Below are positions 1-9,345 of a stretch of DNA of 64,000 nucleotides, piece after piece. The notes below the pieces were generated by a model. It saw nothing but the letters and a program-made list of their open reading frames with translations. It did no database searches and had not been told where the DNA came from. The position numbers were made by a program, and so were the translations under genes. Source of the DNA: an uncultured Roseobacter sp. (lineage in GTDB: Bacteria; Pseudomonadota; Alphaproteobacteria; Rhodobacterales; Rhodobacteraceae); the NCBI RefSeq assembly GCF_947495275.1, contig NZ_CANLYL010000016.1, positions 46,074 to 110,073 of the forward strand, written 5' to 3'. The first letter of the stretch is position 1, and the number at the start of each line of letters is the position of its first letter.

Positions 1-1
1 T

Positions 2-988
2 CCTGAATATCAGAATATTTTCACACAGGTGCAGGTTCAGGGCACGCCCGAAATGGGCATGGATGACGCCGGCAACAACATGATGGAAGAGCGGGTCGGC
101 AAACCGTTTTTCAACACGCTCGCGGGCCTTTTTGGCAACGGCCAGATCGGCCCCTATTACTGGGGCTGGACCAGCATGGTCGCCTTTGGCACGGGGCTTG
201 CGTGGTTCTTTATCGTGGGCTTCAACATGCTGGCGCAGGTCGGCTGGTCAATCCCGCAGTTCATCCGGCAGCTTTTCTGGCTGGCGCTTGAACCCCCCTC
301 CCCGGAATACGGGCTGACGATGCCGCCGCTGAATGACGGCGGATGGTATATCATCGCCAGTTTCTTTTTACTGATCTCGGTGATGACATGGCTCTTGCGG
401 GCCTATTTGCTGGCCGAACAGCACAAGATGGGCAAGCATATCTTCTGGGGGTTTGCCGCCGCTGTCTGGTTGTTCCTTGTGCTGGGTCTCTTTCGTCCGA
501 TCCTGATGGGATCGTGGTCGGAGGCGGTGCCTTACGGCATTTTCCCGCACCTTGACTGGACCACGGCGTTTTCGATCCGCTACGGCAACCTCTATTACAA
601 CCCCTTCCACTGTCTGAGCATCGTGTTCCTTTATGGCTCCGTGCTGCTGTTTTGTATGCACGGCGGCACCATTCTGGCGGTCACACGTTACGGCGGCGAC
701 CGTGAGCTGGAGCAGATTTACGACCGTGGTACCGCAACTGAACGCGCGGCCCTCTTCTGGCGCTGGACCATGGGTTTCAACGCCACCATGGAAGGCATCC
801 ACCGCTGGGCGTGGTGGTTTGCCGTGCTGACCCCCATCACCGGCGGTATCGGCATCCTGCTCACCGGCACGGTGGTCGACAACTGGTTCATCTGGGCGCA
901 GGAACACAACTTCGCACCGATCTATGACGGGTCCTACGGCTACGCGGATTACGGCTCCTATGAGGCCTTTATCGGGAAGGAGAACTGA
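2..988 (+). CDS. pufM: Photosynthetic reaction centre M subunit, 5' end outside window
   Basis: This is the M polypeptide of the type-2 reaction centre, an inner-membrane protein binding bacteriochlorophyll, bacteriopheophytin, quinone and the non-haem iron. The open frame continues to the left edge as [11 protein letters not shown], the usual PufM N-terminus, so the real start lies one or two codons outside; the first in-window start (GTG at 29) is not the true one. Recognisable ligand segments are NPFHCLSI (special-pair His), CMHGGTI and GIHRWAWW (iron-ligand His residues) and RELEQI (iron-ligand Glu), with five hydrophobic helices. It ends 2 nt before pufC, as expected for a puf operon, so pufL should lie just to the left. 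Confidence 0.97.
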   Translation, partial: PEYQNIFTQVQVQGTPEMGMDDAGNNMMEERVGKPFFNTLAGLFGNGQIGPYYWGWTSMVAFGTGLAWFFIVGFNMLAQVGWSIPQFIRQLFWLALEPPSPEYGLTMPPLNDGGWYIIASFFLLISVMTWLLRAYLLAEQHKMGKHIFWGFAAAVWLFLVLGLFRPILMGSWSEAVPYGIFPHLDWTTAFSIRYGNLYYNPFHCLSIVFLYGSVLLFCMHGGTILAVTRYGGDRELEQIYDRGTATERAALFWRWTMGFNATMEGIHRWAWWFAVLTPITGGIGILLTGTVVDNWFIWAQEHNFAPIYDGSYGYADYGSYEAFIGKEN

Positions 989-990
989 TC

Positions 991-2106
991 ATGCTGCCCA
1001 AGTGGTTTGACAAATGGAACAAGGACAACCCGACGAATATCTTCGGACCGGCCATTCTGGTCGGCGTGGCAGGAGGTGCTATCTTCGCCGCGGCCATGGT
1101 TGTGGCCTGGGGTAATCCGGCGCAAACGGCTTCCTTGCAAACGGGGCCAAGGGGTACAGGCATGTCTGTGCCGGAGTTCAACGTTGTGCGCACCCTGCCT
1201 GACCCGACAATCGAGGATTACTACACCGAAGAACCCTATGTTCCCGAAGGTGGCGAAGAGTTGGCAGGGGACATCTATGAAAATGTCCAGGTGTTGGGCG
1301 CATTGACGGATGACAATTTCAACCGTGTGATGGCGGCTATGACGCAATGGGTCTCGCCGGAAGAGGGCTGTGCCTACTGTCACGGAGATGGCGATCTGGA
1401 AACCTATGGTGAGGATACGCTTTATACCAAGGTCGTCGCCCGTCGCATGATCGAGATGACTCAGAACATCAATGAAAACTGGGACGGTCACGTGAACGCC
1501 GAAAAGCAGGTTGGCGTGAATTGCTACACCTGCCATCGCGGCGAGAACGTGCCATCGGAAATCTGGTTCAAGATTTCGCCGGTGAATGCTTCGGCGGAAG
1601 GCTGGACGGCCAATCAGAACCGGGCAACCTCGCTCAGTCAGTCAACCTCATTGCCCTCGGATGCACTAGAGAAATACCTGCTCGATGGTGAGACCATCGC
1701 CGTGCATTCGCTGGAAAGCCGCGAGACTGGTGTGCCGGGGGGCGAGGATTATGCCTCCATTCAGGATGCTGAACGCACCTATTCGCTGATGAATTACTTC
1801 GCCAACAGCCTCGGGGTGAATTGTGTTTTCTGTCACAACTCCCGCGCATTTTACGACGGCAGCCAGGTGACACCGCAGTGGAGCACGGCAAGCCTTGGCA
1901 TTCTGATGGTGCAGGAATTGAATAATGATTACCTCGTGCCGCTGGCGGAAACCTATCCTGAAGAGCGCCTTGGCCCGATCTATGCGGATGCCCCGAAAGC
2001 GGCCTGCAAGACCTGCCACAAGGGCTACCAGCAACCCATGCAGGGGATGAACGTAATAGCAGACTGGCCTGAGCTCGCGACGACTGAGACCCCGGTCTAC
2101 GAATGA
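991..2106 (+). CDS. pufC: Reaction centre tetraheme cytochrome c subunit
   Basis: This cytochrome re-reduces the photo-oxidised special pair from the periplasmic side. The 371-residue protein has one hydrophobic anchor (about residues 18-40) and four CxxCH haem-binding motifs: CAYCH at 127-131, CYTCH at 178-182, CVFCH at 278-282 and CKTCH at 339-343. There is no lipobox cysteine near the anchor, so membrane attachment is probably by the uncleaved helix rather than by a lipid. The start is ATG 2 nt after the pufM stop, which implies translational coupling. It is the last puf gene before a series of hairpins. Confidence 0.97.
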   Translation: MLPKWFDKWNKDNPTNIFGPAILVGVAGGAIFAAAMVVAWGNPAQTASLQTGPRGTGMSVPEFNVVRTLPDPTIEDYYTEEPYVPEGGEELAGDIYENVQVLGALTDDNFNRVMAAMTQWVSPEEGCAYCHGDGDLETYGEDTLYTKVVARRMIEMTQNINENWDGHVNAEKQVGVNCYTCHRGENVPSEIWFKISPVNASAEGWTANQNRATSLSQSTSLPSDALEKYLLDGETIAVHSLESRETGVPGGEDYASIQDAERTYSLMNYFANSLGVNCVFCHNSRAFYDGSQVTPQWSTASLGILMVQELNNDYLVPLAETYPEERLGPIYADAPKAACKTCHKGYQQPMQGMNVIADWPELATTETPVYE

Positions 2107-2107
2107 G

Positions 2108-2137
2108 GTCAGGGGCGGTGTTCAGATCGCCCCTGAC
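2108..2137 (+). terminator. Strong stem-loop directly after pufC
   Basis: Arms GTCAGGGGCG (2108-2117) and CGCCCCTGAC (2128-2137) are perfectly complementary, 10 bp with a 10-nt loop, starting 2 nt after the pufC stop. No T-run follows, so it may act as an mRNA 3'-end stabiliser or attenuator of the puf transcript rather than a full rho-independent terminator. Confidence 0.6.
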
Positions 2138-2148
2138 TCAGCCGCGCA

Positions 2149-2301
2149 CGGATCATCGGCTTCCTTGATCCGGGCTAAGGGGTCCTAGGCACCCCTGTTC
2201 CCTTCCTGTTGGCTACAGGAACCTGACGTCGCAACCGGGCTCACCCCCGGATGCGACGTCAACTTTCCCGAGGGGCGGAAACCGGGCTTTGGCAAGAGCC
2301 C
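2149..2301 (+). other. Chain of five further hairpins in the pufC-dxs spacer
   Basis: Read directly from the sequence: CGGATCA/TGATCCG (2149-2155 with 2166-2172); AGGGGT/ACCCCT (2178-2183 with 2191-2196); TTCCTGT/ACAGGAA (2203-2209 with 2215-2221); TGACGTCGCA/TGCGACGTCA (2224-2233 with 2252-2261), extended inside by CCGGG/CCCGG; and GGGCT/AGCCC (2284-2288 with 2297-2301). Together with the stem at 2108 they fill most of the 224-nt gap. They lie in the 3' end of puf mRNA or the leader of dxs; the function is unknown. Confidence 0.6.
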
Positions 2302-2330
2302 CGTGTCCCTCAAGACAGGAGATGTGCGCA

Positions 2331-4277
2331 ATGACCAAGATAAACACACCAACCCTCGACCGCGTGGCAGGTCCGGCGGACCTGCGCCAGATGACGGATC
2401 GCGAATTGGCGGATGTCGCCACTGAACTGCGCGCCGAAGTGATCGATGCCGTCAGCCACACCGGCGGGCATCTGGGATCTTCTCTGGGCGTCGTTGAATT
2501 GTCCGTTGCCATTCACGCGGTGTTCGACACGCCACGTGACAAGCTGGTCTGGGATGTGGGGCATCAGTGCTACCCGCATAAAATCCTGACGGGCAGACGT
2601 GATCGCATGCCGACGCTGCGGCAGGGTGGGGGGCTTTCGGGCTTCACCAAACGCGCTGAATCCGAATACGACCCCTTTGGGGCGGCGCATTCCAGTACCT
2701 CCATTTCCGCAGCCCTCGGGTTCACCATCGGGCGCGATATGGGTCAGCCGACGGGTGACGCGGTGGCCGTGATCGGCGATGGCTCGATCAGTGCGGGTAT
2801 GGCCTATGAGGCATTGAACAATGCAGGCTCGGAAGGGCGGCGCATGTTCGTGATCCTAAATGACAACGAGATGTCGATTGCCCCACCCGTTGGCGCGATG
2901 TCCTCCTACCTCTCTTCGCTCTCCGATCTGACACGCAAAGGCCCCTTTGGCGGATTGGTCGCCGTGGCCGAAGGGATGGAGCAACTGGCCCCCAAACCGG
3001 TCCGCGAAGGCGCGCGGCGCGCGCGCGAAATGGTCACCGGGCTGGAAAGCCGTGGCACCTTTTTTGAAGAGCTTGGGTTTGATTACATCGGTCCCATCGA
3101 CGGGCATGACATGAACCAGTTGCTGAGCGTACTGCGCAGTGCCCGTGCGCGCGCAACTGGCCCGGTCCTGATCCACTGCTGTACCGTCAAAGGCAAAGGG
3201 TACGCGCCGGCTGAAGGATCAGCCGACAAATACCATGGTGTGTCGAAATTCGACGTGGATACCGGCGTGCAATCCAAGGCCAAGGCAAATGCGCCGTCCT
3301 ACACCGGCGTATTCGGTGATGCGCTGACAGAGGCCGCCGCGCGTGACCCCAGAATCGTCGCCGTGACAGCCGCCATGCCAAGCGGCACCGGTGTGGACCG
3401 CATGGCCAAGCGGTTCCCGGCACGGGTTTTTGACGTAGGCATTGCCGAACAGCACGGCGTGACCTTTGCCGCTGGCATGGCTGCGAGCGGGCTGAGGCCG
3501 TTTTGTGCGATCTATTCCACCTTCCTGCAACGCGGATACGATCAGGTGGTGCATGATGTGGCGCTGCAAGGCCTGCCGGTCCGGTTTGCCATCGACCGGG
3601 CGGGGCTCGTGGGTGCAGACGGCGCAACACATGCGGGCGCTTTTGACATCGGGTATCTTGGGGCGCTGCCGGGTATGGTCGTCATGGCCGCAGCGGATGA
3701 GGCCGAACTTGTGCATATGGTCGAAACCGCTGCCGCACATGACAGCGGACCCATCGCCTTTCGCTATCCACGCGGCAATGGCACCGGTGTCGCACTGCCT
3801 GAAAAAGGCGAGGTGCTTGAAATCGGCAAAGGCCGTATGATCGAAGGAGGACAGGGAGACGTGGCGCTCTTGTCGCTTGGCACGCATCTTGGAGAATGCG
3901 ACGCGGCCCGCACAATCCTTGAAGCAGAAGGCATCAGCGTTTCAATCGCTGATGCCCGCTTTGCCAAGCCGCTTGATATGGCGTTGATCACCACTCTATC
4001 TCAGTCACATAGCGCGCTGATCACGGTTGAACAGGGGGCCAAAGGCGGTTTCGGTGCGATGGTGCTGCAGGAAATGGCGGCCCATGGGTTGCTTGATCAC
4101 GGATGCCGCCTGCGCACGTTGTGCCTGCCGGACAGATTTATTGATCAGGCAGCACCGGCTGAGATGTACAGGGATGCCGGTGTTGACGCCGAAGGGATCG
4201 TGCAAACGGTGATGGATGCGCTTCAACATGATCGCAAGGTGATTGATCTCGGCCTCGCCCGGCATACCCGCGACTGA
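2331..4277 (+). CDS. dxs: 1-deoxy-D-xylulose-5-phosphate synthase
   Basis: This enzyme condenses pyruvate and glyceraldehyde-3-phosphate with thiamine diphosphate, the first step of the MEP pathway, supplying isoprenoids for carotenoids and the bacteriochlorophyll tail. The 648-residue protein has the usual length. [11 protein letters not shown] near residue 43 and the thiamine motif GDG (149-151)...NDN (177-179) are present, followed by the transketolase pyrimidine-binding segment [13 protein letters not shown]. The start at ATG 2331 is preferred over the upstream in-frame TTG 2289 because AGGAG precedes it and the family N-terminus begins there. Its position behind puf suggests it is a phototrophy-dedicated copy; many phototrophs carry a second dxs elsewhere. 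Confidence 0.96.
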   Translation: MTKINTPTLDRVAGPADLRQMTDRELADVATELRAEVIDAVSHTGGHLGSSLGVVELSVAIHAVFDTPRDKLVWDVGHQCYPHKILTGRRDRMPTLRQGGGLSGFTKRAESEYDPFGAAHSSTSISAALGFTIGRDMGQPTGDAVAVIGDGSISAGMAYEALNNAGSEGRRMFVILNDNEMSIAPPVGAMSSYLSSLSDLTRKGPFGGLVAVAEGMEQLAPKPVREGARRAREMVTGLESRGTFFEELGFDYIGPIDGHDMNQLLSVLRSARARATGPVLIHCCTVKGKGYAPAEGSADKYHGVSKFDVDTGVQSKAKANAPSYTGVFGDALTEAAARDPRIVAVTAAMPSGTGVDRMAKRFPARVFDVGIAEQHGVTFAAGMAASGLRPFCAIYSTFLQRGYDQVVHDVALQGLPVRFAIDRAGLVGADGATHAGAFDIGYLGALPGMVVMAAADEAELVHMVETAAAHDSGPIAFRYPRGNGTGVALPEKGEVLEIGKGRMIEGGQGDVALLSLGTHLGECDAARTILEAEGISVSIADARFAKPLDMALITTLSQSHSALITVEQGAKGGFGAMVLQEMAAHGLLDHGCRLRTLCLPDRFIDQAAPAEMYRDAGVDAEGIVQTVMDALQHDRKVIDLGLARHTRD

Positions 4278-4279
4278 CG

Positions 4280-5272
4280 TCAGGCATTCTGATCGCGCCA
4301 GCAGGGCAGCAAATCACCCGGCGCGGGCGTTGCATGAAAGACGGCACGGGCGATGGCGCGCGACAGGCACAGTGATGCCGCATGCCCGATCAGACCCGCA
4401 TCGCCCGCCGGTTTCGCGCCTGTGGACAGGGCAAAGACCAGATCCCCATCCCCCGGAGTGTGCGCCGGAACAATTGCGCGGGCTATGCCGTCATGGGCGG
4501 CGACGGCCACGCGGTGGCATTGGGATTTGCTCAGTCGCGCATCTGTTGCAACTATGGCGATTGTCGTATTGCCACCCTGAGAGACCAAATCGCGTTTGCG
4601 GCTGGGCAGGTCAAGACCCAGACCGGAACGGCTGTCTGGCCCGAACCCCCCGAATTCGGTGCCAATTTCATAAGGTGCCGCATAGAAATGGCGATCCCCC
4701 GGTGTGGTTGCCGAGCCCAGCGGGTTGGCGGCGACCAAAGCGCCGACCATGCTGCCGTCGTCCAGTCGCAGAGAGGCTGAACCCAATCCACCTTTGAGCA
4801 TTCCGGTCAGCGCACCGGTGCCTGCGCCAGCGGTGCCAAGGTCAAATTCAGCGCGTGCCGCATCAAAGGCCGCGCGGCCCAGTGCTGCATATGGGTTCTG
4901 TGTCCAATCTTTCTGACCGCCATTCAGCAGATCAAAGAGAATGGCCCCCGGCACAATCGGAACTCTGACCGGGCCCACCGGAAAACCGCGCCCGTTGGCC
5001 CTGAGCCCGTCAACTACGCCGGAACAGGCATCCAGCCCGAACGCGGACCCACCCGAGAGCACCAGCGCGTCTACTTCTGTCACGGTTTTGTCCGGTGCCA
5101 GCAAATCCGTTTCCCGCGTGCCCGGTGCGCCGCCCATCACATGGACAGAGGCCACGAAAGGCGCGTCCGCCGTGACAACCGTGCAGCCTGATTTCAGCGC
5201 GGCATCCTGCGCGTTTCCGACACGCAGGCCAGTAACATCGGTGATCAGATTACGGCGGCCCGGTTCCATCAT
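4280..5272 (-). CDS. P1 (S58/DmpA) family peptidase, NylC-like Ntn hydrolase
   Basis: P1-family proteins are Ntn-type aminopeptidases or amidases (DmpA, BapA, NylC) that cleave themselves to expose a nucleophilic Ser or Thr. This protein has the family blocks LSGGSAFGLDA, GAGTGALTGMLKGG and AAHDGIARAIVPAHT. The likely self-cleavage point is Asn235-Thr236 in GGNTTIAIVATDA, which resembles the Asn-Thr site of NylC more than the Gly-Ser site of DmpA. The start is uncertain: ATG 5272, 5269 or 5299 are all in frame. It is the last gene of the minus-strand transporter operon and converges on dxs with a 2-nt gap. The substrate is unknown. Confidence 0.85.
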   Translation of the reverse strand: MMEPGRRNLITDVTGLRVGNAQDAALKSGCTVVTADAPFVASVHVMGGAPGTRETDLLAPDKTVTEVDALVLSGGSAFGLDACSGVVDGLRANGRGFPVGPVRVPIVPGAILFDLLNGGQKDWTQNPYAALGRAAFDAARAEFDLGTAGAGTGALTGMLKGGLGSASLRLDDGSMVGALVAANPLGSATTPGDRHFYAAPYEIGTEFGGFGPDSRSGLGLDLPSRKRDLVSQGGNTTIAIVATDARLSKSQCHRVAVAAHDGIARAIVPAHTPGDGDLVFALSTGAKPAGDAGLIGHAASLCLSRAIARAVFHATPAPGDLLPCWRDQNA

Positions 5273-5325
5273 CCGGCGTCTTCGCAGAAGGCTTCCCATG
5301 GCATGATGCGTATATCCCCCATCCG

Positions 5326-5676
5326 CTAGATCCGGGGCTTTGGGGCCGCTGTTTCGGGATCACCGGTGTTTGGCTCGCCCTTGGGCTCGATCAGAAGGAC
5401 TTTGCACTCGGCTCGTGCGCGGGGGCGATGGGTCACACCTTTCGGGACAACAAAAAGCTCCCCTGCTTTTACCGGATGCGAAGCGTCTTGCAGGTCCATG
5501 ATCATCTCACCTTCGAGCACAAGGAAGAAGTCATCCGTGTCCTCATGCAGATGATACGGAAACTCGCCCTGAAACCGTACCACCATGACTTCATTGTCAT
5601 TGTAGTCCGCCACCACATGGGGGTCCCAGTGGCTGGTAAACTGCGCGAGTTTCTCAGCCAGATTTATCGGTTTCAT
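5326..5676 (-). CDS. Small cupin-domain protein
   Basis: The protein of 116 residues is a single cupin barrel. The first metal-binding motif is visible as FPYHLHEDTDDFFLVLEGE and the second around GELFVVPKGVTHRPRA. The start ATG overlaps the stop of the upstream SDR gene in an ATGA, which excludes the longer frame reaching 5748. Such small cupins can be dioxygenases, isomerases or ligand-binding proteins; the sequence alone does not decide. It belongs to the transporter operon and precedes the P1 peptidase by about 50 nt. Confidence 0.85.
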   Translation of the reverse strand: MKPINLAEKLAQFTSHWDPHVVADYNDNEVMVVRFQGEFPYHLHEDTDDFFLVLEGEMIMDLQDASHPVKAGELFVVPKGVTHRPRARAECKVLLIEPKGEPNTGDPETAAPKPRI

Positions 5677-6419
5677 ATGCAGCGCCCTCCATCGACTTCC
5701 ATCGCGATACCGGTGATCATGGAAGCCTCCTCCGAACATAAAAAGCAAGCGGCATTGCCCATGTCCTGCGGTGTCGAAAACCGGCCCAGCGGAATGGTGG
5801 CCAGAAACTTGGCACGCATTTCGGGCGTATCCTCACCCATGAATGATTTGAGCAGGGGTGTTTCGCCCGCGACTGGGTTGAGTGCATTGACCCGCACGCC
5901 ATGGGGTGCGAGTTCAACCGCCATTGCCTTGGTCGCCGTGATCATCCAGCCCTTGGAGGCGTTGTACCAGTTCAGTCGGGGGCGCGGCGAAACACCAGCT
6001 GTTGATGCGATGTTCAATATGGTGCCGGTTGCACGTTCTTTCATGTGCGGGACAATAGCGCGGGCGGTGAGATACACGGATTTCACGTTTACGGCCAGAA
6101 CCTGGTCAAAATCCTCTTCGGTGACCTCTTCCATGGCGGCGGGCAGATGTGTGATGCCCGCATTGTTGATCAGAATATCAATGTGGCCCCATTCTTTCAT
6201 CGCCTGTGCGACCATTGCGCCGACTGAATCACCATTTGCCACGTCGACATGGCAGGCAATGGCGTGATCGCCCATTTGCTCAACGAGGCTTTGTGCGCCT
6301 TCCCTGTTAAGGTCCGCAATCATGACCCGGGCACCCTCGGAGGTAAACTTGCGAACGATGCCTGCGCCAAAACCTGAGGCACCGCCTGTCACAATCGCCG
6401 TTTTTCCCGTCAGTCGCAT
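5673..6419 (-). CDS. SDR-family oxidoreductase (FabG-like)
   Basis: This is a classical short-chain dehydrogenase of 248 residues. The N-terminal TGGASGFG cofactor loop, NNAG, and the catalytic Ser with YNASK (Tyr-x-x-x-Lys) are present, and it ends with the usual EVDGGRCI. An Asp after the second beta strand (MIADLN) suggests preference for NAD(H), which is an inference from the family. It starts 11 nt after the GNAT gene and overlaps the cupin by 4 nt, so it is co-transcribed. The substrate is not determinable. Confidence 0.88.
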   Translation of the reverse strand: MRLTGKTAIVTGGASGFGAGIVRKFTSEGARVMIADLNREGAQSLVEQMGDHAIACHVDVANGDSVGAMVAQAMKEWGHIDILINNAGITHLPAAMEEVTEEDFDQVLAVNVKSVYLTARAIVPHMKERATGTILNIASTAGVSPRPRLNWYNASKGWMITATKAMAVELAPHGVRVNALNPVAGETPLLKSFMGEDTPEMRAKFLATIPLGRFSTPQDMGNAACFLCSEEASMITGIAMEVDGGRCI

Positions 6420-6429
6420 GTTAACCTCC

Positions 6430-6927
6430 CTAGATCTGGTGCTTCAGAACCCATCTGTTGTGCCCGTCGCTGTCTGGCGTTGCCGGGGCATATCGGTGGG
6501 GGACAAAGCCTTCGCGCGCCCAGAAATGCAACGCACGAGGATTGGATTCCAACACGGCAAGTTTGAGCATGCTCATGCCCGCCTTGCGCGCCCTTGTCTT
6601 GATCAACTGTACCACATTGTGCCCGATGCCGCTGCCACGATATGCAGGGTCCAACAATAACAACCCGATCCACCAGTCTGTTGGCAATTCATAGCCTTTG
6701 GCAATGCAGACGATGCCGGTCATGGCCGTTTGCTGCATGACCCCGAAATTCATCAGGTCGGATTTGATCAAGCCGGGCGGGACGGCCTCGAAAAAATCAT
6801 CAATGAATGCGGCATTGGGGGCGTGGCCCACCTCAAGGATCACGTAATCCGCGGCCCGCTGAGCAAGGTCCAAAGCATCTTCGCTGTGATCTCGCTGGTT
6901 TATCGGCAACAGCTTGATGTCAGACAT
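6430..6927 (-). CDS. GNAT-family N-acetyltransferase
   Basis: The 165-residue protein carries the GNAT acetyl-CoA binding motif A as LLDPAYRGSGIGHNVV (R-G-x-G-x-G type), followed by a helix and the C-terminal NPRALHFWAREGF segment typical of the fold. It overlaps the end of the ABC ATPase gene by 8 nt and lies in the same operon. Together with the deacetylase-fold gene and a peptidase nearby, it suggests modification of imported amines or peptides, but the acceptor is unknown. Confidence 0.85.
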   Translation of the reverse strand: MSDIKLLPINQRDHSEDALDLAQRAADYVILEVGHAPNAAFIDDFFEAVPPGLIKSDLMNFGVMQQTAMTGIVCIAKGYELPTDWWIGLLLLDPAYRGSGIGHNVVQLIKTRARKAGMSMLKLAVLESNPRALHFWAREGFVPHRYAPATPDSDGHNRWVLKHQI

Positions 6928-8533
6928 GGGTGGCTGTTTGCTCCTGCCTGTTGATCTGGGGAAGCTGTGGCACGGCTGCCAACAGTTTTTTCGTATACGC
7001 GTGTTGAGGATCGGTAAAGACCGCTTCTGTCTGGCCTTGCTCTACGATCTCTCCTGCTTTCATGACCATGACCCTGTCGGTGACCGAACGTACCACACTG
7101 AGGTCGTGAGATACAAAGAGATAGGTCAACTCGTAGGCCCGGCAGAGATCGGCCAGAAGGTCAAGTATCTGCGCCCTGACAGACACATCCAGTGCCGAGA
7201 CCGCCTCGTCAAAAAGGATCAGGTCAGGTCGGATGATCAGCGCGCGGGCAATTGCGATCCGTTGTCTTTGCCCGCCGGAAAACTCATGGATATAGCGCCC
7301 TGCATCCTGAGGTTTCAACCCGACGTCTGTCAGGGCCGCATCTATGGCTTTTTGCCTGTCAGCGCCGGCCGGCGGTTTTGTGAGCAAATGGAATGGTTCC
7401 GTGATCAGACGGGCGACGCGGTGCCTGGGATTGAAGCTGCCGAAGGGGTCCTGAAACACTACTTGCATACGCCTGCGAACCTCGAAATCGGGTCGTCCTT
7501 CGGGGCTGACGGCGGCACCATCGAGCATTATCGTGCCTGATTGCGGGGTTTCCAGACCAAGGATCGCGCGTGTCAGCGTGGACTTGCCGCACCCGCTTTC
7601 ACCCACCAGCCCCAGCCTTTCACCGCGCATCAGATCAAAGCTCACGTCCTTCACGGCGTCGAATGTACCGGGTGGTTTCAACAGGGTGCGGCGCGGTAAA
7701 CGGTAACTGCAAGAAAGATTTTTGACGCTCAATAAGGGGCGTGGTTCGGGCGGTTCTGGCAGATCGACCTTATGCGAAGAGGCTTCAAAGAGCATGCGCG
7801 TATAGGTGTGGCGCATATCTCGCAACAGATCCGCGGTCGGCGCCGTTTCAACGATTTCGCCGTGCCGCATGACGGCAATGCGGTCCGCCATATCGGCAAC
7901 AACCGCAAGATCGTGGGTGATCATGATGAGCCCCATGCCAAAATCAGCCACGAGCGATTTGAGCAGATCGAGGATCTGCGCCTGTGTCGTCACGTCCAGG
8001 GCTGTTGTCGGTTCATCAGCGATCAGCAGTTTTGGCCGCAGGGCAATGGCGATGGCGATCATAACACGCTGCCGTTGCCCGCCGGACAATTCATGCGGAT
8101 AGCGACTGAGCGGGAAACGCTCCGGCGGCAGACCGACCCTTGTCAGGATGTCTTCGGCCTGTTTGCGGGCGTCCGCGGCGGAGAGGGCCGTGTGAATGCG
8201 GATGGTTTCTGTCACCTGTCGGCCAATTTTGTGCACAGGGTTCAGGGCCGTCATCGGCTCCTGAAAGATCATGCCGATGTCATTTCCCCGCAAGTGGCAC
8301 AGCTCGCTTTCGGTGAGCGACATCAGATCCTTACCATCCAATGCGATCTCTCCCGTCGCTTCGGCACCGTTTGGCAGCAATTGCAGGGCGGCCAGTGCCG
8401 TCATGGATTTTCCGGAACCACTTTCCCCGGTGATGGCGACGATCTCTCCTTCTGCGACATCAAGGCTGACATCGCGCAGGATGGGCGTGTCTTGAATGCG
8501 CAGCGACAGGTTTTTGATCTGCAAAAGGCTCAT
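6920..8533 (-). CDS. Peptide-type ABC transporter, fused double ATPase
   Basis: The 537-residue protein fuses two complete nucleotide-binding domains of the oligopeptide family (DppD plus DppF in one chain, as in YejF or GsiA). Walker A motifs are GESGSGKS and GESGCGKS; both halves have a canonical LSGGQRQR signature, with Walker B segments LLIADEPTT and LILFDEAVS. It is cytoplasmic, at the membrane, and energises import through the two permeases encoded just upstream. The start overlaps the upstream permease stop by 4 nt. Confidence 0.95.
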   Translation of the reverse strand: MSLLQIKNLSLRIQDTPILRDVSLDVAEGEIVAITGESGSGKSMTALAALQLLPNGAEATGEIALDGKDLMSLTESELCHLRGNDIGMIFQEPMTALNPVHKIGRQVTETIRIHTALSAADARKQAEDILTRVGLPPERFPLSRYPHELSGGQRQRVMIAIAIALRPKLLIADEPTTALDVTTQAQILDLLKSLVADFGMGLIMITHDLAVVADMADRIAVMRHGEIVETAPTADLLRDMRHTYTRMLFEASSHKVDLPEPPEPRPLLSVKNLSCSYRLPRRTLLKPPGTFDAVKDVSFDLMRGERLGLVGESGCGKSTLTRAILGLETPQSGTIMLDGAAVSPEGRPDFEVRRRMQVVFQDPFGSFNPRHRVARLITEPFHLLTKPPAGADRQKAIDAALTDVGLKPQDAGRYIHEFSGGQRQRIAIARALIIRPDLILFDEAVSALDVSVRAQILDLLADLCRAYELTYLFVSHDLSVVRSVTDRVMVMKAGEIVEQGQTEAVFTDPQHAYTKKLLAAVPQLPQINRQEQTATHV

Positions 8534-9345
8534 GTACGCTGCCTTTGCAACCGTGGATCAAGCGCATCGCGCAGACCGTCACCCAGCAGGTTCAGGCCCA
8601 GCACAATGCCGATGATGGCGAGGCCGGGGAAGATCGCCAGATGCGGCGCAAAACCAACCATCGTCTGGGCATCCGCCAGCATCCGGCCCAGCGAGGGCGT
8701 CGGCGGTTGCACGCCAAGCCCGACAAAGGACAAGGCGGCCTCCACCTGAATGCCAAGGGCAAACTGAACGGTGCCCTGAACGATCAGGAGATTCAGCACA
8801 TTGGGCAGAATATGTTCGATGGAGATATGGACACGGGATTTCCCGGCGACCTGTGCCGCCATGATGAATTCGCGTTCCCAAAGTGGCAGAGCGCCGCCTC
8901 GTGTGACACGGGCAAAGACGGGAATGTTGAAAATGCCAAAAGCAACAATCGCATTGATCGCCGACGGGCCGAATACAGCCGTGATCAGAATAGCCATGAC
9001 CAGCAGCGGGAAGGCGAAGATGATGTCGTTTCCGCGCATGATGAACTCGTCCAGCCAGCCGCCTTTGCGCATGGCGGCGATCAGCCCCAAAGGAACCCCG
9101 AAGCACAAGCCGATGGCGAGCGCTACAGCGGCCACGGCGATCGAGGTACGCGCGCCCACCATGATCATGCTGAGGATATCGCGGCCCAGATGATCTGTCC
9201 CCAGAATATGGGTGCCGCCGGGTGTTTGCAGTTTATCGGGGATGTTAAGGCTGGTGTGGTCAAAGGGCGTCCAGACCAGTGACAAAAGGGCCAGCAGGAT
9301 AAAGAAGGCGGACAGGATTGCTCCCAGAACAAGGGTCCGTCTCAT
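8530..9345 (-). CDS. Peptide-type ABC transporter permease (DppC-like)
   Basis: This is an inner-membrane permease of 271 residues with the BPD_transp_1 fold, an N-terminal helix, and the C-terminal coupling-loop region AAQVAGKSRVHISIEHILPN that contacts the ATPase. The family-typical GTDHLGRDILS segment identifies it as the DppC/OppC type. It has 4-nt overlaps on both sides with the partner permease and the ATPase. The substrate could be short peptides, opine-like or acylated compounds. Confidence 0.94.
   Translation of the reverse strand: MRRTLVLGAILSAFFILLALLSLVWTPFDHTSLNIPDKLQTPGGTHILGTDHLGRDILSMIMVGARTSIAVAAVALAIGLCFGVPLGLIAAMRKGGWLDEFIMRGNDIIFAFPLLVMAILITAVFGPSAINAIVAFGIFNIPVFARVTRGGALPLWEREFIMAAQVAGKSRVHISIEHILPNVLNLLIVQGTVQFALGIQVEAALSFVGLGVQPPTPSLGRMLADAQTMVGFAPHLAIFPGLAIIGIVLGLNLLGDGLRDALDPRLQRQRT

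Noticed and set aside
368..907. 179-codon minus-strand frame
   Set aside because: Lies antisense within pufM, whose protein is unmistakable; a shadow of its codon usage.
7772..8749. 325-codon plus-strand frame
   Set aside because: Antisense to the fused ABC ATPase and the permease; no domain.
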